From Lepturacanthus savala (Eukaryota; Chordata; Actinopteri; Scombriformes; Trichiuridae), in assembly GCA_030544235.1 (NCBI GenBank), contig CM060477.1, positions 3,377,434 through 3,441,433 of the forward strand: a DNA stretch of 64,000 nucleotides. Reading direction: 5' to 3'. Under the pieces are notes generated by a model, which did no database searches, was not told the DNA's origin, and saw nothing but the letters and a program-made list of their open reading frames with translations. Position numbers and translations under genes: made by a program. Positions within the stretch are counted from its first letter, which is position 1, and the number at the start of each line of letters is the position of its first letter. Shown here piece by piece: positions 35,819 to 48,155 of the stretch.

Positions 35819-38800
35819 ATGGCAGTTCTTCGTCTGCTTTTATCCTGGGCTTCTCAAGCGCTTCTATTTCTCTTCTTTGTGCTTTTCATTGCTTTTCTCG
35901 GTTATTGTCTGTATATTAAATACACGCATATGAAATATGACCACATACCTGGACCACCCAGAGACAGGTAACGTTAACAGTGTCATTAATATGGTCGTGT
36001 CCACTATTTTAATATTAATTACTCTGTTTTTTCTCCCTACAGCTTCTTCCTCGGACACACACCGACGTTTTTGAGGGTAATGAAGAGTGACGGAATTATA
36101 CACGACAAGTTCCTGGAATGGTAAAATAAACTAATTTAATCACAGTATCACCATAAAGACCATAATTTGCACCAGAATGCTGCAGGTGCAGCATGATATA
36201 AGTTAAAGTTAATGTTTCAAGGAAGTTTCTTTGTTAATGTGATTGCATGTCTTTATATATTCATTATATATGTCATTATGCAACGTTAGTTACAGACAAG
36301 GGACAAAGTCCTGTTCTGAGCAGCAAGTCCTGCTGGAGGGAGGGGGGATTATAATATTAAGGTTTAAAATTGTGCAAAAGTGAAAGCCAGTGTCTATTAT
36401 TTATACAGTCTATAGTTATAGCAGATATTTTGACTTGCACAGTTGGAATTGATAACATTATTCTGGCAGCAATGCCGTAAGGAAAACTAAATCCATTGCT
36501 CTGATATTGTGCATGCTCACCCTCTCACCATGGATTACTGGCCACGAGCCATTGTTCATGATATTATTTACACCTGTGCTTTAGTAAATGTTACAGAATT
36601 TTCATGTTCATTCAAGTCCTTACAGGTCTTTACTTGCAGGTCTGAGACTTATGGATCTGTTTACAAGATACATGTTCTGCATTTTGTTCTACTTGGCACC
36701 ACCTGTCCAGAGGCCACTAAGGTAACAGTCATAATCTTTATAACATTAGCACCTTTCATACAGAAAATGCAGCACATTAATGTGTACTTCATTGTCAAAA
36801 ATCTATGGAGCAGACTTAGCAAAGAAGACTGAAATTGCATTTGACCAGTCTCTAATATGCAGCTAAAACTCAGTATACTGATAGAGACATTTACAATAAA
36901 TAGATTCACACACCCACAGACAGAAGTATTGACTCCTTGTTATGAAGTATGCAATATATAGACATGAAAATAGACATAAAATCAGCATTTTTTGGTGAAA
37001 ACATCATAAAATATCATTTATTAAATGTTCCCGGTTTCAGGAAGTCTTGATGTCCCCTAAGTACCCCAAAGATAAATTCCTCTACAAACGACTCTTCTCT
37101 CTCTTTGGTGAAAGGTAATTGATCATATTAGATGTTTTTTTATACTTTTACATCTCAGTCATGTAGATACTTTGGTATTCATGTATCCCTTTCATTAATA
37201 TTCATGGGAATACATCTTTTCTTTGATTGGTTGATTTTGGTGGTGACTGTATAGTTGTGACATCTTAACTTAATGGACGTTCTGACAGACTGTGAGCATT
37301 TCTCTGTGGATTGAGCATTTTGAAACATAACCCAGAACTTCTTATAATCAGAAAGTGATTAACATCTCCCCTTCTATCATATGGGACCTTTAACAACAAC
37401 AGGAAGATGAATTGAAACTTGTGAGATCAACATATTGAGGGATTCGGCATATTGTCTCTGTAGTGTCAGTCCTAGACAATGACTTTGCTTATTCACTTCT
37501 CTATTTCTTTATGTCCATTTTTCACTTAATTCTGAATTAATTTGTTGCCTGTTTCTCTTCAAGGTTCTTAGGCAATGGCCTGGTAACATCACTGAACCAC
37601 GATCAGTGGTATAAACAGCGCCGGATCATGGACCCTGCCTTCAGCAGCTTGTGAGTCATATACATATTAAAGTCTGGGAAATGTCAAATGTGTAATCTCT
37701 ATGGAGGTGCAGGTATGGCCCTGGCTGTGCTATTCCACTATTCCATCATCAACTAAGATTACTTCCAGGTATCTGAGAGGTCTAATGGGCACCTTCAATG
37801 AGAGAGCAGAGAATCTGATGACTAAACTTACAGCGATAGCTGAGGAGAAAACAGAGGCCAAAATGCTCCACCTTTTCAACTGTGTCACCCTGGATGTTAT
37901 TACCAAGGTATTGAGTCAGTGTCTGTTTTATAGCTTCCTCTGTGGAAGCTCTGATTCATCAAAAATGCTTCCAACTATCTTGAGTGTGATTCTTTTCTTG
38001 ACCTATTAGGTTGCTTTTGGTGTGGATTTAGACTTGGAGAATAATAATTCACCATTACCTAAAGCTGTTGAGTTGTGTCTGCAAGGGATGGTGTATTATG
38101 TCCGAGATACCTTCTTTGAGGTATGATTTTACTGCTACTGCGTTAAACTTGTGAGTTTGTATGATGTAAACCGTGTGTGACATCTTAAAATCTCTGCATT
38201 TCCAGTACAACCCAAAGAACAGACCGTTTATTAATGAAGTGAGGGACGCGTGTCGCCTGCTGCGCACAATTGGAGCTCAGTGGATCCAGGAAAGAAAGAC
38301 TGCCATACAAAACAACGATGACGTCCCCAAGGACATTCTTACACAAATCATCAAAAGTGCTGGCAAAGGTTACAGTCTCTCTCTTTGACAACTATTGATA
38401 ATAGTATCTCAAAAAATAGAATATTGTGGAAAGGTTTAATATTGGAAAAGATCTGGTGCCACAGGCTTATCGGCTAATAAACTCAAAACACCTGCAAAGG
38501 CCTTTAAATGCTCTCTCAGTCTAATTCTTTAGGCTATATAATAAGAGTTGATCTGACAGTTGTTCAAAAGACGACCATTGACTTTGAATTTGGGATTTCA
38601 TTAGATTTCATAATGAATAGAATAGAAAAGTTTAAATTTTTGAATTGTATTACTGATATAAATCATTTTTTCCATGATATTCTAATTATACAACCAGCAC
38701 TTGTACATATTAAATACAAACATCTCCTCACCTCAACATGTGCATCACTAACTTTATCATCAAAGTTTAAGCTACCATCACAGAACATCACATCATAGTG

Positions 38801-40138
38801 ACTCATTCCGTTTTTTGCTTGCTATTTCAGAGGAAAGAATGACTAAAGAAGATGAAGAGTTTATGTTGGACAACTTTTTGACGTTCTTCATTGCTGGTGA
38901 GACTACGTGGTTTCTGAGATGAGACGTGTGTTTCAGTGGAGTTTAATTATTATTTTCCAACATAGATTTTCACAATAATCCACACAAACTGCTGTGAATA
39001 ATTTCCTCTGTGTATGTGGATTCACGTTTCATGAAACTTTACACCGTTTGAAGAATAAATTGAGCCATTTGTCACATTTTAGGACAAGAAACAACAGCGA
39101 ATCAACTCGCTTTTTGTGTCATGGAACTGGCAAGACACCCGGATATACTGGAGAAGTAAGAACTAATGCAGGGAAAACTTTCATCATTGTTGTGGTAACA
39201 CAAACATTTTTAGAGTTGTGCTTTATTCTGCAGAGTGAAGAAAGAGGTGGATGACGTCATTGGTATGAAACAGGAAATAACCTATGATGATCTTGGGAAA
39301 CTGACCTACCTCGGACAGGTACGTTAGGAGAATGATGGGACCACCTGCAGATGATTTGCTAAACCAGGTTCTTTCACTTTCTTCAATTGACTGAAGATGT
39401 GAACCTCACATTGTAATATCTTCACAGGTGCTAAAAGAAACCCTGAGGATTTACCCAACAGCTCCAGGCACGTCTCGTGATATACTTGAAGACATTGTCA
39501 TTGATGGCATCAAAATACCTGGAGGATTCACCTGTTTGGTGAGGACTTTTTACTTTTAAAATACAATATGTATGTCAGAATTCAAAAAGGTTTCACATTG
39601 GGGTTCAGACATAAGCAAAACCTACTCTTCACATTCCAATAATTTGCTCTGAAATTCAGTTTAGCTCCTATGTAACTGGGAGAATGGACAAATTCTTCAA
39701 AGACCCACTGACGTTTGATCCAGATCGATTTCACCCAGATGCTCCCAAGTAAGTAATGAAGAAACCTTCAATCATCACCTAATGGCATATTATAATTTGG
39801 TAAAATGGTGTATATTAACTGTCTCTCTCTGTTTTACAAGGCCTTATTACTGCTACTACCCCTTCGCCCTCGGTCCACGCTCATGCCTGGGACAGAACTT
39901 TGCTCAGGTGGGTGGTGACAAATAAAATAGTAATAATTATATATATAATTATCACTGAATTAACACAATTGTTTGGGTGTTTTTACAGATGGAGGCTAAA
40001 GTGGTGATGGCCAAGTTCCTCCAAAGGTTTGATTTCAGCCTGATCCCGGGACAGTCCTTTGACATTGTGGACAATGCCACTCTCAGGCCAAAGAGTGGAG
40101 TGGTGTGCTCTATCAAACATAGGGATCACAAGAAATAA
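35819..40138 (+). CDS. cyp46a1: Cholesterol 24-hydroxylase CYP46A1-like, tandem copy B, complete, 507 aa
   Basis: Second intact family-46 P450. Exons: 35819-35967, 36043-36120, 36640-36721, 37041-37114, 37564-37650, 37769-37907, 38010-38120, 38206-38368, 38831-38896, 39083-39155, 39234-39318, 39428-39538, 39660-39748, 39841-39907, 39989-40138 (sum 1524 nt). Same intron positions and phases as copy A; exon 2 is one codon shorter (one Ile fewer) and exon 7 two codons longer (ENNNSP against KNSP). Motifs intact: N-terminal anchor, HIPGPPRD hinge, AGQETT (316-321), ExxR (E373-R376), FALGPRSCLG with Cys451. Differences from copy A concentrate in exons 3-5 and 7, around the B-C region and the F-G side where P450 substrate access is set (inference from the general fold), while exons 9-14 are nearly identical. 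May act on the same or a related sterol. Fish are known to carry several cyp46a1 copies. Confidence 0.95.
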
Positions 40139-40719
40139 ATGTTCACACACAGCAATATCAAAATTATAAGTAAAGGTGAAAGGTGAAATTGGTTTGTGGG
40201 TTTCCTTCCCTTATTTTACTGAATGCAGCTCCCACTGCAATGCAGGTTTTAAAGGAATACACTGTGTTTTTGTTTTGCACCTTAATATACTCGTAATTAA
40301 TCTAATGCTATTATGGGATTTGCGCACTGATGTGTTTCTGGTCTGTTACTGACAGTATCCACAGGGGGGCGCTGTGACCTTTGCAAAGAAAACTGGAAAA
40401 GCACCTGTTTGTTTATTGAAAAGAGTCAAAAGTTGTTTTTCATGCGAATATTTTTAATGATTTCAGGTTTCAAGATTTTGTAGTAATAGGAATTAAGTGA
40501 TGAATACGGTTTGTATTTTTTAAACAATTAGCAATGGGGCAAATTACTTATAAAACAATGTTTTTGCTTAAAAAAGTAATAAAGTAAAACTTCATAATTA
40601 ATGTTCATGAGCGTGAAAGGCTACTCTAAACTGCATGAATGTGTGTTTTGTAAATGTCTTTTCCACAAACTATAATGATGATCTTAAATGATTTAATTTG
40701 AACTTGTGCTACTGTCCCT
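40139..40719 (+). other. 3' flank of cyp46a1 copy B
   Basis: Homologous to the flank of copy A down to about 40650, with AATAAA at 40578-40583 as the likely polyadenylation signal. No gene. Confidence 0.6.
40359..40377 (+). promoter_or_regulatory. CTCF-like motif behind cyp46a1 copy B
   Basis: CCACAGGGGGGCGCTGTGA, closer to the CTCF core than its partner at 35296. It lies between the P450 pair and the ccdc85c promoter, where an insulator would make sense; binding is not shown. Confidence 0.4.
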
Positions 40720-41493
40720 TTAAGAGGGCTGAGCCTGCGCCTTTTGGAGGCTTCGCCGCGCGTCTCTTCTACCTGCTGCCCACTCCTCTCTCACGTCTTG
40801 ATTGGCCGTCTTGGCCGCAATCCTCTTGAATGATTTCAAACCCGAGTGTTTGGACAAGGAGGAGGGGGTCCGCTGCTGATTCCAACGCCAGCCGCTTCTG
40901 GCTGGAAACGCTTGAATCCTCCGTTCCGCCCCCTCCACCTCCCCGACGCACCACCTCAGCAAAGACGCTTTAATCCAAGGAGCGTTGTGTTGACGCCGAG
41001 GAGGAGAAAAAAAAGTAGGGCTTTGGATGTGTTTACTTTGGTGTTCGCCGTTTAAGCGTCAACCAAGATTGTTTATTATATATATTTTTTAATTTGTATT
41101 AAAATCCTGTCGTTTTCCATCATTGGATCAATGGAGCCATGTCCAGAGAAGACGGCGCACGGTGCTGTGGGACGCGGCGGTCTGTTGTGTTGACAGGACT
41201 CGGAACCACAGGCGCACCAGGACCTGATATCTGAAAATAATTGGTAATCGATACTCAAAAAAAACTGCACGTGCTTTTCGTTAGTGACGGAATGTGAGCA
41301 ACAGCACAGATTCATACAGGATTTAAGTAGATCGGTGCGCGTATTCCGTTCCATTTCGCCTTTCTTTTCATTCTCGGGATACTTTCATACTTTGAACAAT
41401 GCGTTTGAACACAACTCCACCATAGAGGTTTGCTTGATTATTATTTCTGAACAGTTAACTGAAACCTCTTTTTGGTAAACGAGACTCTCAGCC
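40720..41493 (+). promoter_or_regulatory. CpG-rich promoter and 5' UTR of ccdc85c
   Basis: GC- and CpG-rich block starting near 40725, with an inverted CCAAT box (GATTGGCCG at about 40800) and a GC box (CCGCCCCC, 40926-40933). The CpG richness continues through the first coding exon, forming a CpG island of about 1.5 kb. The transcription start cannot be placed exactly. Confidence 0.6.
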
Positions 41494-42211
41494 ATGGCTA
41501 AAAACCCGTCCGACGCGCCGCGGGACGACCTGAGCCAGATGCCGGACGAGGAGCTGCTGCGCTGCGGGAAAGAGGAGCTGGTCCGGAGGCTGAGGAGGGT
41601 GGACAGCGAGAAAATGAACTTGATGATCGAGCACGGCAACATGATGAAAGACATCAACCGGCGGCTGCAGGTGCACCTGCACGAGATCCGCAGCCTGAAG
41701 GAGATCAACCAGAAGCTGCAGGACGACAACCACGAGCTCCGGGAGCTCTGCTGCTTCCTGGACGACGACCGGCAGAAGGGCAAGAAGCTGTCCCGGGAAT
41801 GGCAGCGCTTCGGCCGCTACACGGCCAGCGCCATGTGGAAGGAGGTGGGCACCTACATGATGAAGCTCAAGGAGCTGGAGAGCAACCAGGACACCGTCCT
41901 GAGGGAGAACAACGAGCTGAAGGAGATCATCCTCATGCTGGACGAGGACCGGAACGGCGCCGGCTCCAGGAGCTCCATAGACAGTCAGTCCAGTTTGACC
42001 AACCTGAACGGGGGTACCGGCACGGTCCGGGACGTCGGGGACGGGAGTAGCACGTCCAGCGCGGGGAGCGCCGGGAGCCCGGACCACCACAACCACAACC
42101 ACATACACAAACCAGCCCCGGAGAACGGGAAGCTGGGTCCCGCCATGAGGAGGTCCATGGACGACCTGTCGGCACCGCAGCATCACAGGAGCATCCCCAA
42201 TGGACTCAACG
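41494..42211 (+). CDS. ccdc85c: CCDC85C, first coding exon (partial gene)
   Basis: Coiled-coil domain protein 85C of the delta-interacting-protein-A/CCDC85 family; in mammals it localises to apical cell junctions of neural progenitors, and its loss in mice causes hydrocephalus and heterotopia. The exon encodes 239 residues plus one base, starting at a strong Kozak context (GCCATGG). Residues ~17-153 are the family coiled coil: DEELLRCGKEELVRRLRRV, then NRRLQVHLHEIRSLKEINQK, ELRELCCFLDDDRQKGKKLS and LKELESNQDTVLRENNELKE. Residues ~160-239 are a low-complexity linker with RSSIDSQSSL, VGDGSSTSSAGSAGSPDHH and RRSMDDLSAPQHHRSIPNGL, blocks specific to CCDC85C rather than CCDC85A or B. Donor GTGAGT at 42212; the frame would read on to a stop at 42435 if unspliced. 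Downstream exons were not found in the window. Confidence 0.95.
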
Positions 42212-42226
42212 GTGAGTTCACACACC

Positions 42227-42263
42227 TGGACACACACACCTGGACACACACACCTGGACACAC
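42227..42263 (+). repeat. Three-copy CTGGACACACACAC minisatellite at the donor of ccdc85c exon 1
   Basis: The 14-base unit CTGGACACACACAC repeats three times within 16 bases of the splice donor. Confidence 0.85.
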
Positions 42264-42821
42264 ACTGATACCTGGGGGTGACTTCCACCATAGACTGTCA
42301 ACTTCTCAACTTTTTGACCAATTTTTGGTTGATCAACAAGTTGTATTCAACAAATCAAATTCGAGTTTTCCACATGCAATAAAGCAGAACCCCATTTTAA
42401 AGACATTGCTTTCCAGTGTTCATTTGGAGAAATGAATATAAAAAATGATTAATTGATTAACAAAGACCAAGCTGATTGATAAAGAGACTACTTAACACAA
42501 TGAAATCAAACACTTTAGACTCTTTGGCTTAAAAAACACAACCAAAAAACACAGTGTTTGATTTTACTTTCTCATTTTTTTGTCTTGAAGTTGTTCTAAA
42601 TGTTTCCAAATCTCTCCAAACGAGGCTGGTTTGAGGCTTCTGAAATGACACGTCATTTCTGTCTTGATTTCATTCCTCATAGATATTACAAGGCAGGCTC
42701 TGCTGCATACGTACTATGTGATTTGCACTGACAACATATGCTGAATCAAAACTGCTTTGAAGGATTACCATGAGGGGGGTTGGTTAAACCACAACATAAA
42801 GTCTTGATTGGGGTGATTATA

Positions 42822-42845
42822 ACACACACACACACACACACACAT

Positions 42846-42912
<67 letters not shown>

Positions 42913-42924
42913 CACACACACACT
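42822..42924 (+). repeat. (AC)n microsatellite, about 100 bp
   Basis: Nearly perfect AC repeat broken only by ATGC at about 42844 and a CG at about 42905. Confidence 0.97.
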
Positions 42925-44319
42925 AGTAGCATCCTTAAGTGGCCTTTTCAATCCCACACTACCCCTTCAGTCTGCACTGATTTAGGTCACTGCTCTTTTG
43001 GTCCTTAAGGAAGAGAGCTTATTTTAATAGCTTTTTGGCAGGGGGGGGGGCTCAAGCAACTGATTGTTTTTTGGACTTTTGTTTTTTTGAGGGTCGTTTG
43101 GTGATCATCATTGTTGTCTTTAGTTGTGGAAGAACACTCATGTTTGCTTAGGGCCTGTTTGAAATGCAGGGAATGGGACCAGAAATCAATATCCCTGCAT
43201 AAAGACCTAAATACCCGACTGAAAGCTGCGAGGGGGATGAAATGGAAAATGCTACGATTGAACAGGAGAACACTAAGCCCCGTTTAGCTATAGAGCATGG
43301 ACTGGTAACTCGCCATGATCTGTTTTGGCAAGAGGCAATGGGGGAATCCTCCATCCAGTTGAAAATTTACTTATTATTTCATTTTACCGTGACTTAATAG
43401 GAGCTTAAGGAAAGCGGCTTTACATCAGATCACATAGGTCACATGTTATCCATCAGATATTCCTGGAATTGTGTGCTGTGCAAACCGTGAAGGTAACTAA
43501 TATGAAAGGGAATGGAAGCACGCATGAGGGAGAGCCGAGGGAGCCATTAATCCGGAAACACACACACACACACATTTTATAATAACTATATACTGGATCT
43601 GAAATGGCGCCTAGTCATTCCTATAGGAATTGCGTGCCCGGTGCATATGCCAGCAAGCGTCTTCTGACTTCTAGGTTACTTCTGGGGTATAGTGCTGCAC
43701 ACTGAACATGCACAGTAGTGTTTATCCCATCATGCACCTGGGCCCCAGCCTGTGGACTCACATTGTGGTGGTTTAAAATCTGCTTTTTTCCTCAGCTTGT
43801 GGAAAGTTTTACAAATATATAAAACCTCCATGGATCGAAAATTCATAATAGAAAGAGTCATAATTTTGTTAACCTTGTTAGAATCTCAAGGTTTCTTGTC
43901 AACAGTTTTATAGTCGCTCCTTTTCCCATGATTGTGTGTGTGTGTGTGTTGGGGAAAATGGTTTCTGGAGGACTTTCCGCCACTTGACATGGTTTGGCTC
44001 TACAGCTGAGGGGAGGGTGCATATCCAGATATTATTATAAATCAATGACTCACACGTAAACGCAAATCTTTGGGCGTTGTTCTCTGTTGTTACCATCAAT
44101 GCATGTGCAGTTGCCTAGCACAGCTCTTAGCTGTTGATTTTTAGTCATGATACTAACATGAAAAAAGGTCTGATTCACTTGAGAAAAGGTTTAGCATTTC
44201 ATTGTTGCAGAATATTTGGTCCCTGGAAATGCTGCTTGGGACATTGTTGAGAATGGTGGCTCGGCTTCTTGAGAACTGCTCAGACGATCGACTACACACT
44301 CAACTAGCACTCCCTTGGG

Positions 44320-45135
44320 TCCTCAGCAATACACCCGCCAAGTGTGAAGTCAATCGGATGAATGGTTCTCAAGATATGCAATCATGCATGAATGCATATA
44401 TACATGCCTGCATACAGACAAACAGAGACGCCTTCCTTTATGGGTAGATTGGGGACATTTCTGGTCCCCTTGGGGGCCGTAGGCAAGAGTGACCATCGGG
44501 GCTCTATGTGTTCATAGACACCAAGAAGGTCATTCAATCCAGAAATCTTTTATTTTAAATGACAAAAGTGTAAAATCCTATTAAGAGCTTTACACACAAT
44601 ATACTGTATAACATAGCAAACAACTGAAATGTACAAAGTTCTCTAAATGACAAAAACACAACCAAGCAAAAAAAAAAAACAACCTTCCTCCCTTCATCTG
44701 TAGAGGTAAGCTGCTGTTTTTGTGGTAAAAAAAATGACAACAAAGCGTCTTGAGGAAAAAAAAACAATAAGTAATGTAGTAATGTAAGCCCTGCCCACAG
44801 CATTTGAGAAACTTTTGAAGGCCAGCTATATTCATATGGAATATAGCAAATACAAATAACTACATTCTTTCTGCCTCAGAGCTGACATCTTCTGTATCAA
44901 ACTTAGTGATGATTGCTTAAAATCTGGGGGTATGATTTTTGAGACTTGCTGTTCAAAAGTTATAGACCCAAATGTAAAGTTTCATCTGGCCAAATTGTGT
45001 CAAATTCAAGTATGTCTAGTGACAAGAACTTGCAATACATTCGCCAAATGTGAAGTGGAATGGCTGAACAGTTCCCAAGATGTGCAACTCCCATACACAC
45101 AGACATACAAACAGAAATTCCTCCCTTTAAGGCTA
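44320..45135. repeat. Pair of related dispersed-repeat fragments
   Basis: 44320-44440 has CACCCGCCAAGTGTGAAGTC then ATGGTTCTCAAGATATGC and ACAGACAAACAGAGACGCC. 45020-45125 has CATTCGCCAAATGTGAAGTG then GAACAGTTCCCAAGATGTGC and ACAGACATACAAACAGAAA. Both resemble a widespread animal repeat with the CCAAGTTTGGTGAAGATCGG...ACAGACAGACGCC pattern. The DNA between them is unrelated. Confidence 0.55.
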
Positions 45136-47237
45136 ATTGCAAACAACCCCATGTGAAAGGAAACAAGACTTCTATTGATATTGTGTTGTGAAATAGCCCA
45201 AGATGTCAATCAATAAAGACAAAGCAAACCTACAGATAATAATCTACTATTACACAAGTTAGTAATGCACCCAGAGGCAGACAGATCAAAAACGCGTTTC
45301 ATCACTCCAACTCAATGAATAATTCTCAAACACCAGCCAACAGCTTCTACAGGCCTGACTAGTTAGAAAACAGTCTTCCGTAACTGCACAGATTTGCTCG
45401 GTTGGTTGGTTGAAATCTGAGAGGAGTGACCATGTTGTGAGGTCAGATCTGGCCACAGTGTGTGAGGTCTTCAGAGTGGCTTTATTCAATATTGTCCAAA
45501 TGCCAGTGGCTCCCCGGGGCATTTAGGAGACAAGCTTGAGGATTGGCGCTCAAGTGCTAAATGAACAGCATCTGTCCAGGTGCCAGACACTATCAGAGGA
45601 GGAGACATTTTCCCTCAGAGTAAAACCAACCAACTTGCTTGAGTCTAGAATTTCATATTTATCTTTACAGCTAAAGCAAAACTAGAATAAAAAGGAAAAA
45701 GGGGTGCTGGGAGAGGAGTTTATGAAAGGAAGCCAAGCAAAGGGCCCTCAACGGGTCTTGGTAGCATTGGGGGGGGAGTGGCTGAATGGTGGTAAGGGGT
45801 TGGCTGGTGGCTGGGAAGCTTGGGGGTGGAGTGGTGGGGGACTGTTGTAGGGCATATTGAACCAGAAGGAGGTTGGGTTTCGGGGGGACATCCTGCTGTC
45901 TGCTTAATTGAATTTCTTGTGCGTTGACATGGTTCACAAATCGCCCACCCCCACCCCCCATTCCTCTTCCTTTGGGGATACAGGCCGTGTGTGTGTGCGT
46001 TCACTTGGGCAGAGTGTATGCTGTAATCTGGGAGGAGAGCAAAGTCTTCTGTTCTTAGGAAAATAAAAGACAGCAGCAGGGATATTGACTATTGCTGTGT
46101 TTCATTAGCTAGAATAGCGGCTTCTAATTCTGTATGTTTCAACGTCTGTGTTCACTTTTGGTGGTCTGGAACCCAATTCCAGTCAAAGACCTCCTGAAAT
46201 ATGACGCTGTCACAAAGATTGTGCATTAGCTTCCCCCTCCCCTCCCCTCTAGTGGCATACAGAAACAGACCTTCAGTGTTGGGTAGGGTATAGCTGTATG
46301 ACATTAAGACAAAGTGGCCAAGCAAGACCGTAAAGTGCTGCTTTGACATTGTCCAGATGGACTGATAAAGATCGTCTCTGCAATAATGCTTGTTGACCTT
46401 GAACAGGCCCTCACACATTCTCTTGGCCTTTTGGCTGACAAAGTTATTAACCCAGCTGATAAAATGACTCTAAATAAGCCAGAGACTGACAGAGAAATGA
46501 CAAATGGACAGGCTGATGTCAAACTATTTAGCTAGTTTTACCATTTTGTAATCCATCAGCAGTTGACAGTATAGATTTTTTTCACAGTAGCCATATTGGG
46601 ATTAAATAGTAGGTAAACACAGGTGTTACCTATGATGATTACATTCAAGTCAAACAGAATCAGGATGCTACCTTGACTCTCCAGAAAGGCTCTGCTAATT
46701 TAACAAAATTACCATGTCCCTGCTAGCCAACAAGTTCATGGTTAGCTTACTATATATCACAAAGCCACTTTCTGGTGTGATCAAGCTTTTACTACAGAAA
46801 CTCATAAACCAGTCTGATATGTTAGTAATCCTGCTGTCGAATGATATTCAAAAGATTAATTTCAAAGATATTAAAACTTAGTTTCAACTTGTACTGGCCA
46901 CCTATGTTTGTTTTCTTAAGTAAATTGTGCAATTCCTAGAAGAGGTCATGTCTTCTTATGTTTAGTCACCCTATAAACCTACTCACTTAGGTTCAAATTA
47001 GTCCTAATTAAGTCATTGAGTGGTCATAAAACTGCAGGTGTACACCTGGCCTTTCTCCGCATGTGTTTGGGTCTAAATATGAAGTGCCACAGCGAGTGTG
47101 AACTCTTTACCTTTCTGATTTGGTGGCTTTTCTCTCAATCTTTCTCTTTTCAGTTTCCTTTTCTTTTACCCTTGGGGAGTGACCTGACCTAAAAGCTCAC
47201 AATGAAACTGTACAACCAGCCCTCCCAGTTAGCCACC

Positions 47238-47240
<3 letters not shown>

Positions 47241-47282
<42 letters not shown>
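47241..47282 (+). repeat. (GT)n microsatellite
   Basis: 21 perfect GT units. Confidence 0.97.
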
Positions 47283-47284
<2 letters not shown>

Positions 47285-48089
47285 CATCACGTTGACATGA
47301 ATTACTCAGCGCCTTCGTATTCATGTTGTGACTGAACGAAGCTTTGGGTCCCGTTTCCTCTGAGTCGCTTTATCAATAAGATTCCAAAGTGCAAGAGTTA
47401 AGCCTCTCGAGTCTAGTTTCATTTTTCTTTTGGAGAACTAGGTCTCAGGTTTTCGATATCTGCGATTGTTTTTTTCTTAAATAAACACCAATTAATCGCT
47501 GCCAGCTGGTCAAAGTGAGCCTTGAGTTTCTCTGTGTGAGCTCCTTTCTTGTTTCAAAGGAAACTGGAGGATCAACAACACAATGGTGCTTTTCCTCTCT
47601 GCTGTAGTTTCAAGTCATTGTGTGGCGTGTCTGCCGGGCAAAAAAAAGAGGGGCGTCTAGCGGGAATAGGATGTTTCTGTAGCTGATATCCTGTTTGTCC
47701 ACACTCTGTTTCATGTTTTTTGTGTTCCAAGATGCTGAGTTGTTGCTTTTTTTGTAAAGTCTGCAGCAAAGGTTGAGGGTGCATACTCAAAACTTTGAAG
47801 GAGGAACAGATACTCTTGGTAAATAAACTGTAATAGGATAGCATTGTGCTCAAATCAATAATCTTAGTCTTGAAGTCCAGTGAATGCTTTGTAGTTTAGT
47901 TTTGTGACTGAGTTGCATTAGGTAATGCTTGAGAGTCCAGGCTGCCTGATAACATAGATAATCTACTTTTGTATATAGTCTTATACATATTACATAACAT
48001 TGTTATTATTCTTTTTGAAGGTTTTTTTATTCTGTTTTTTTACTCTGTTTATCCTGTTTTTTGTCCTGTCACTGCTCTTGTTCTTCAGC

Positions 48090-48155
48090 TGTGGTAACAA
48101 GCGAATTTCCCTGTTGTGGGATCAATAAGGACAAATTTAATCTAATCTAATGTAG
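48090..48155 (+). repeat. Non-LTR retroelement 3' tail
   Basis: GCGAATTTCCCTGTTGTGGG then ATCAATAAGGACAAATTTAA and a TCTAATCTAATC tail: the usual 3' end of many fish LINE elements. Truncated at 5'. Confidence 0.6.

Noticed and set aside
41488..42291. 267-codon open frame on the minus strand
   Set aside because: It is the antisense shadow of the GC-rich ccdc85c exon; the plus-strand product is a clear CCDC85C and the minus product is Val/Leu-rich low complexity.
42822..42924. Possible CRISPR-like or tandem array
   Set aside because: A plain AC dinucleotide repeat, no spacer structure; the genome is vertebrate.
45671..46004. Proline-rich minus-strand frames
   Set aside because: Product of a G-rich simple-sequence stretch (repeated GGGTGG); typical low-complexity shadow.
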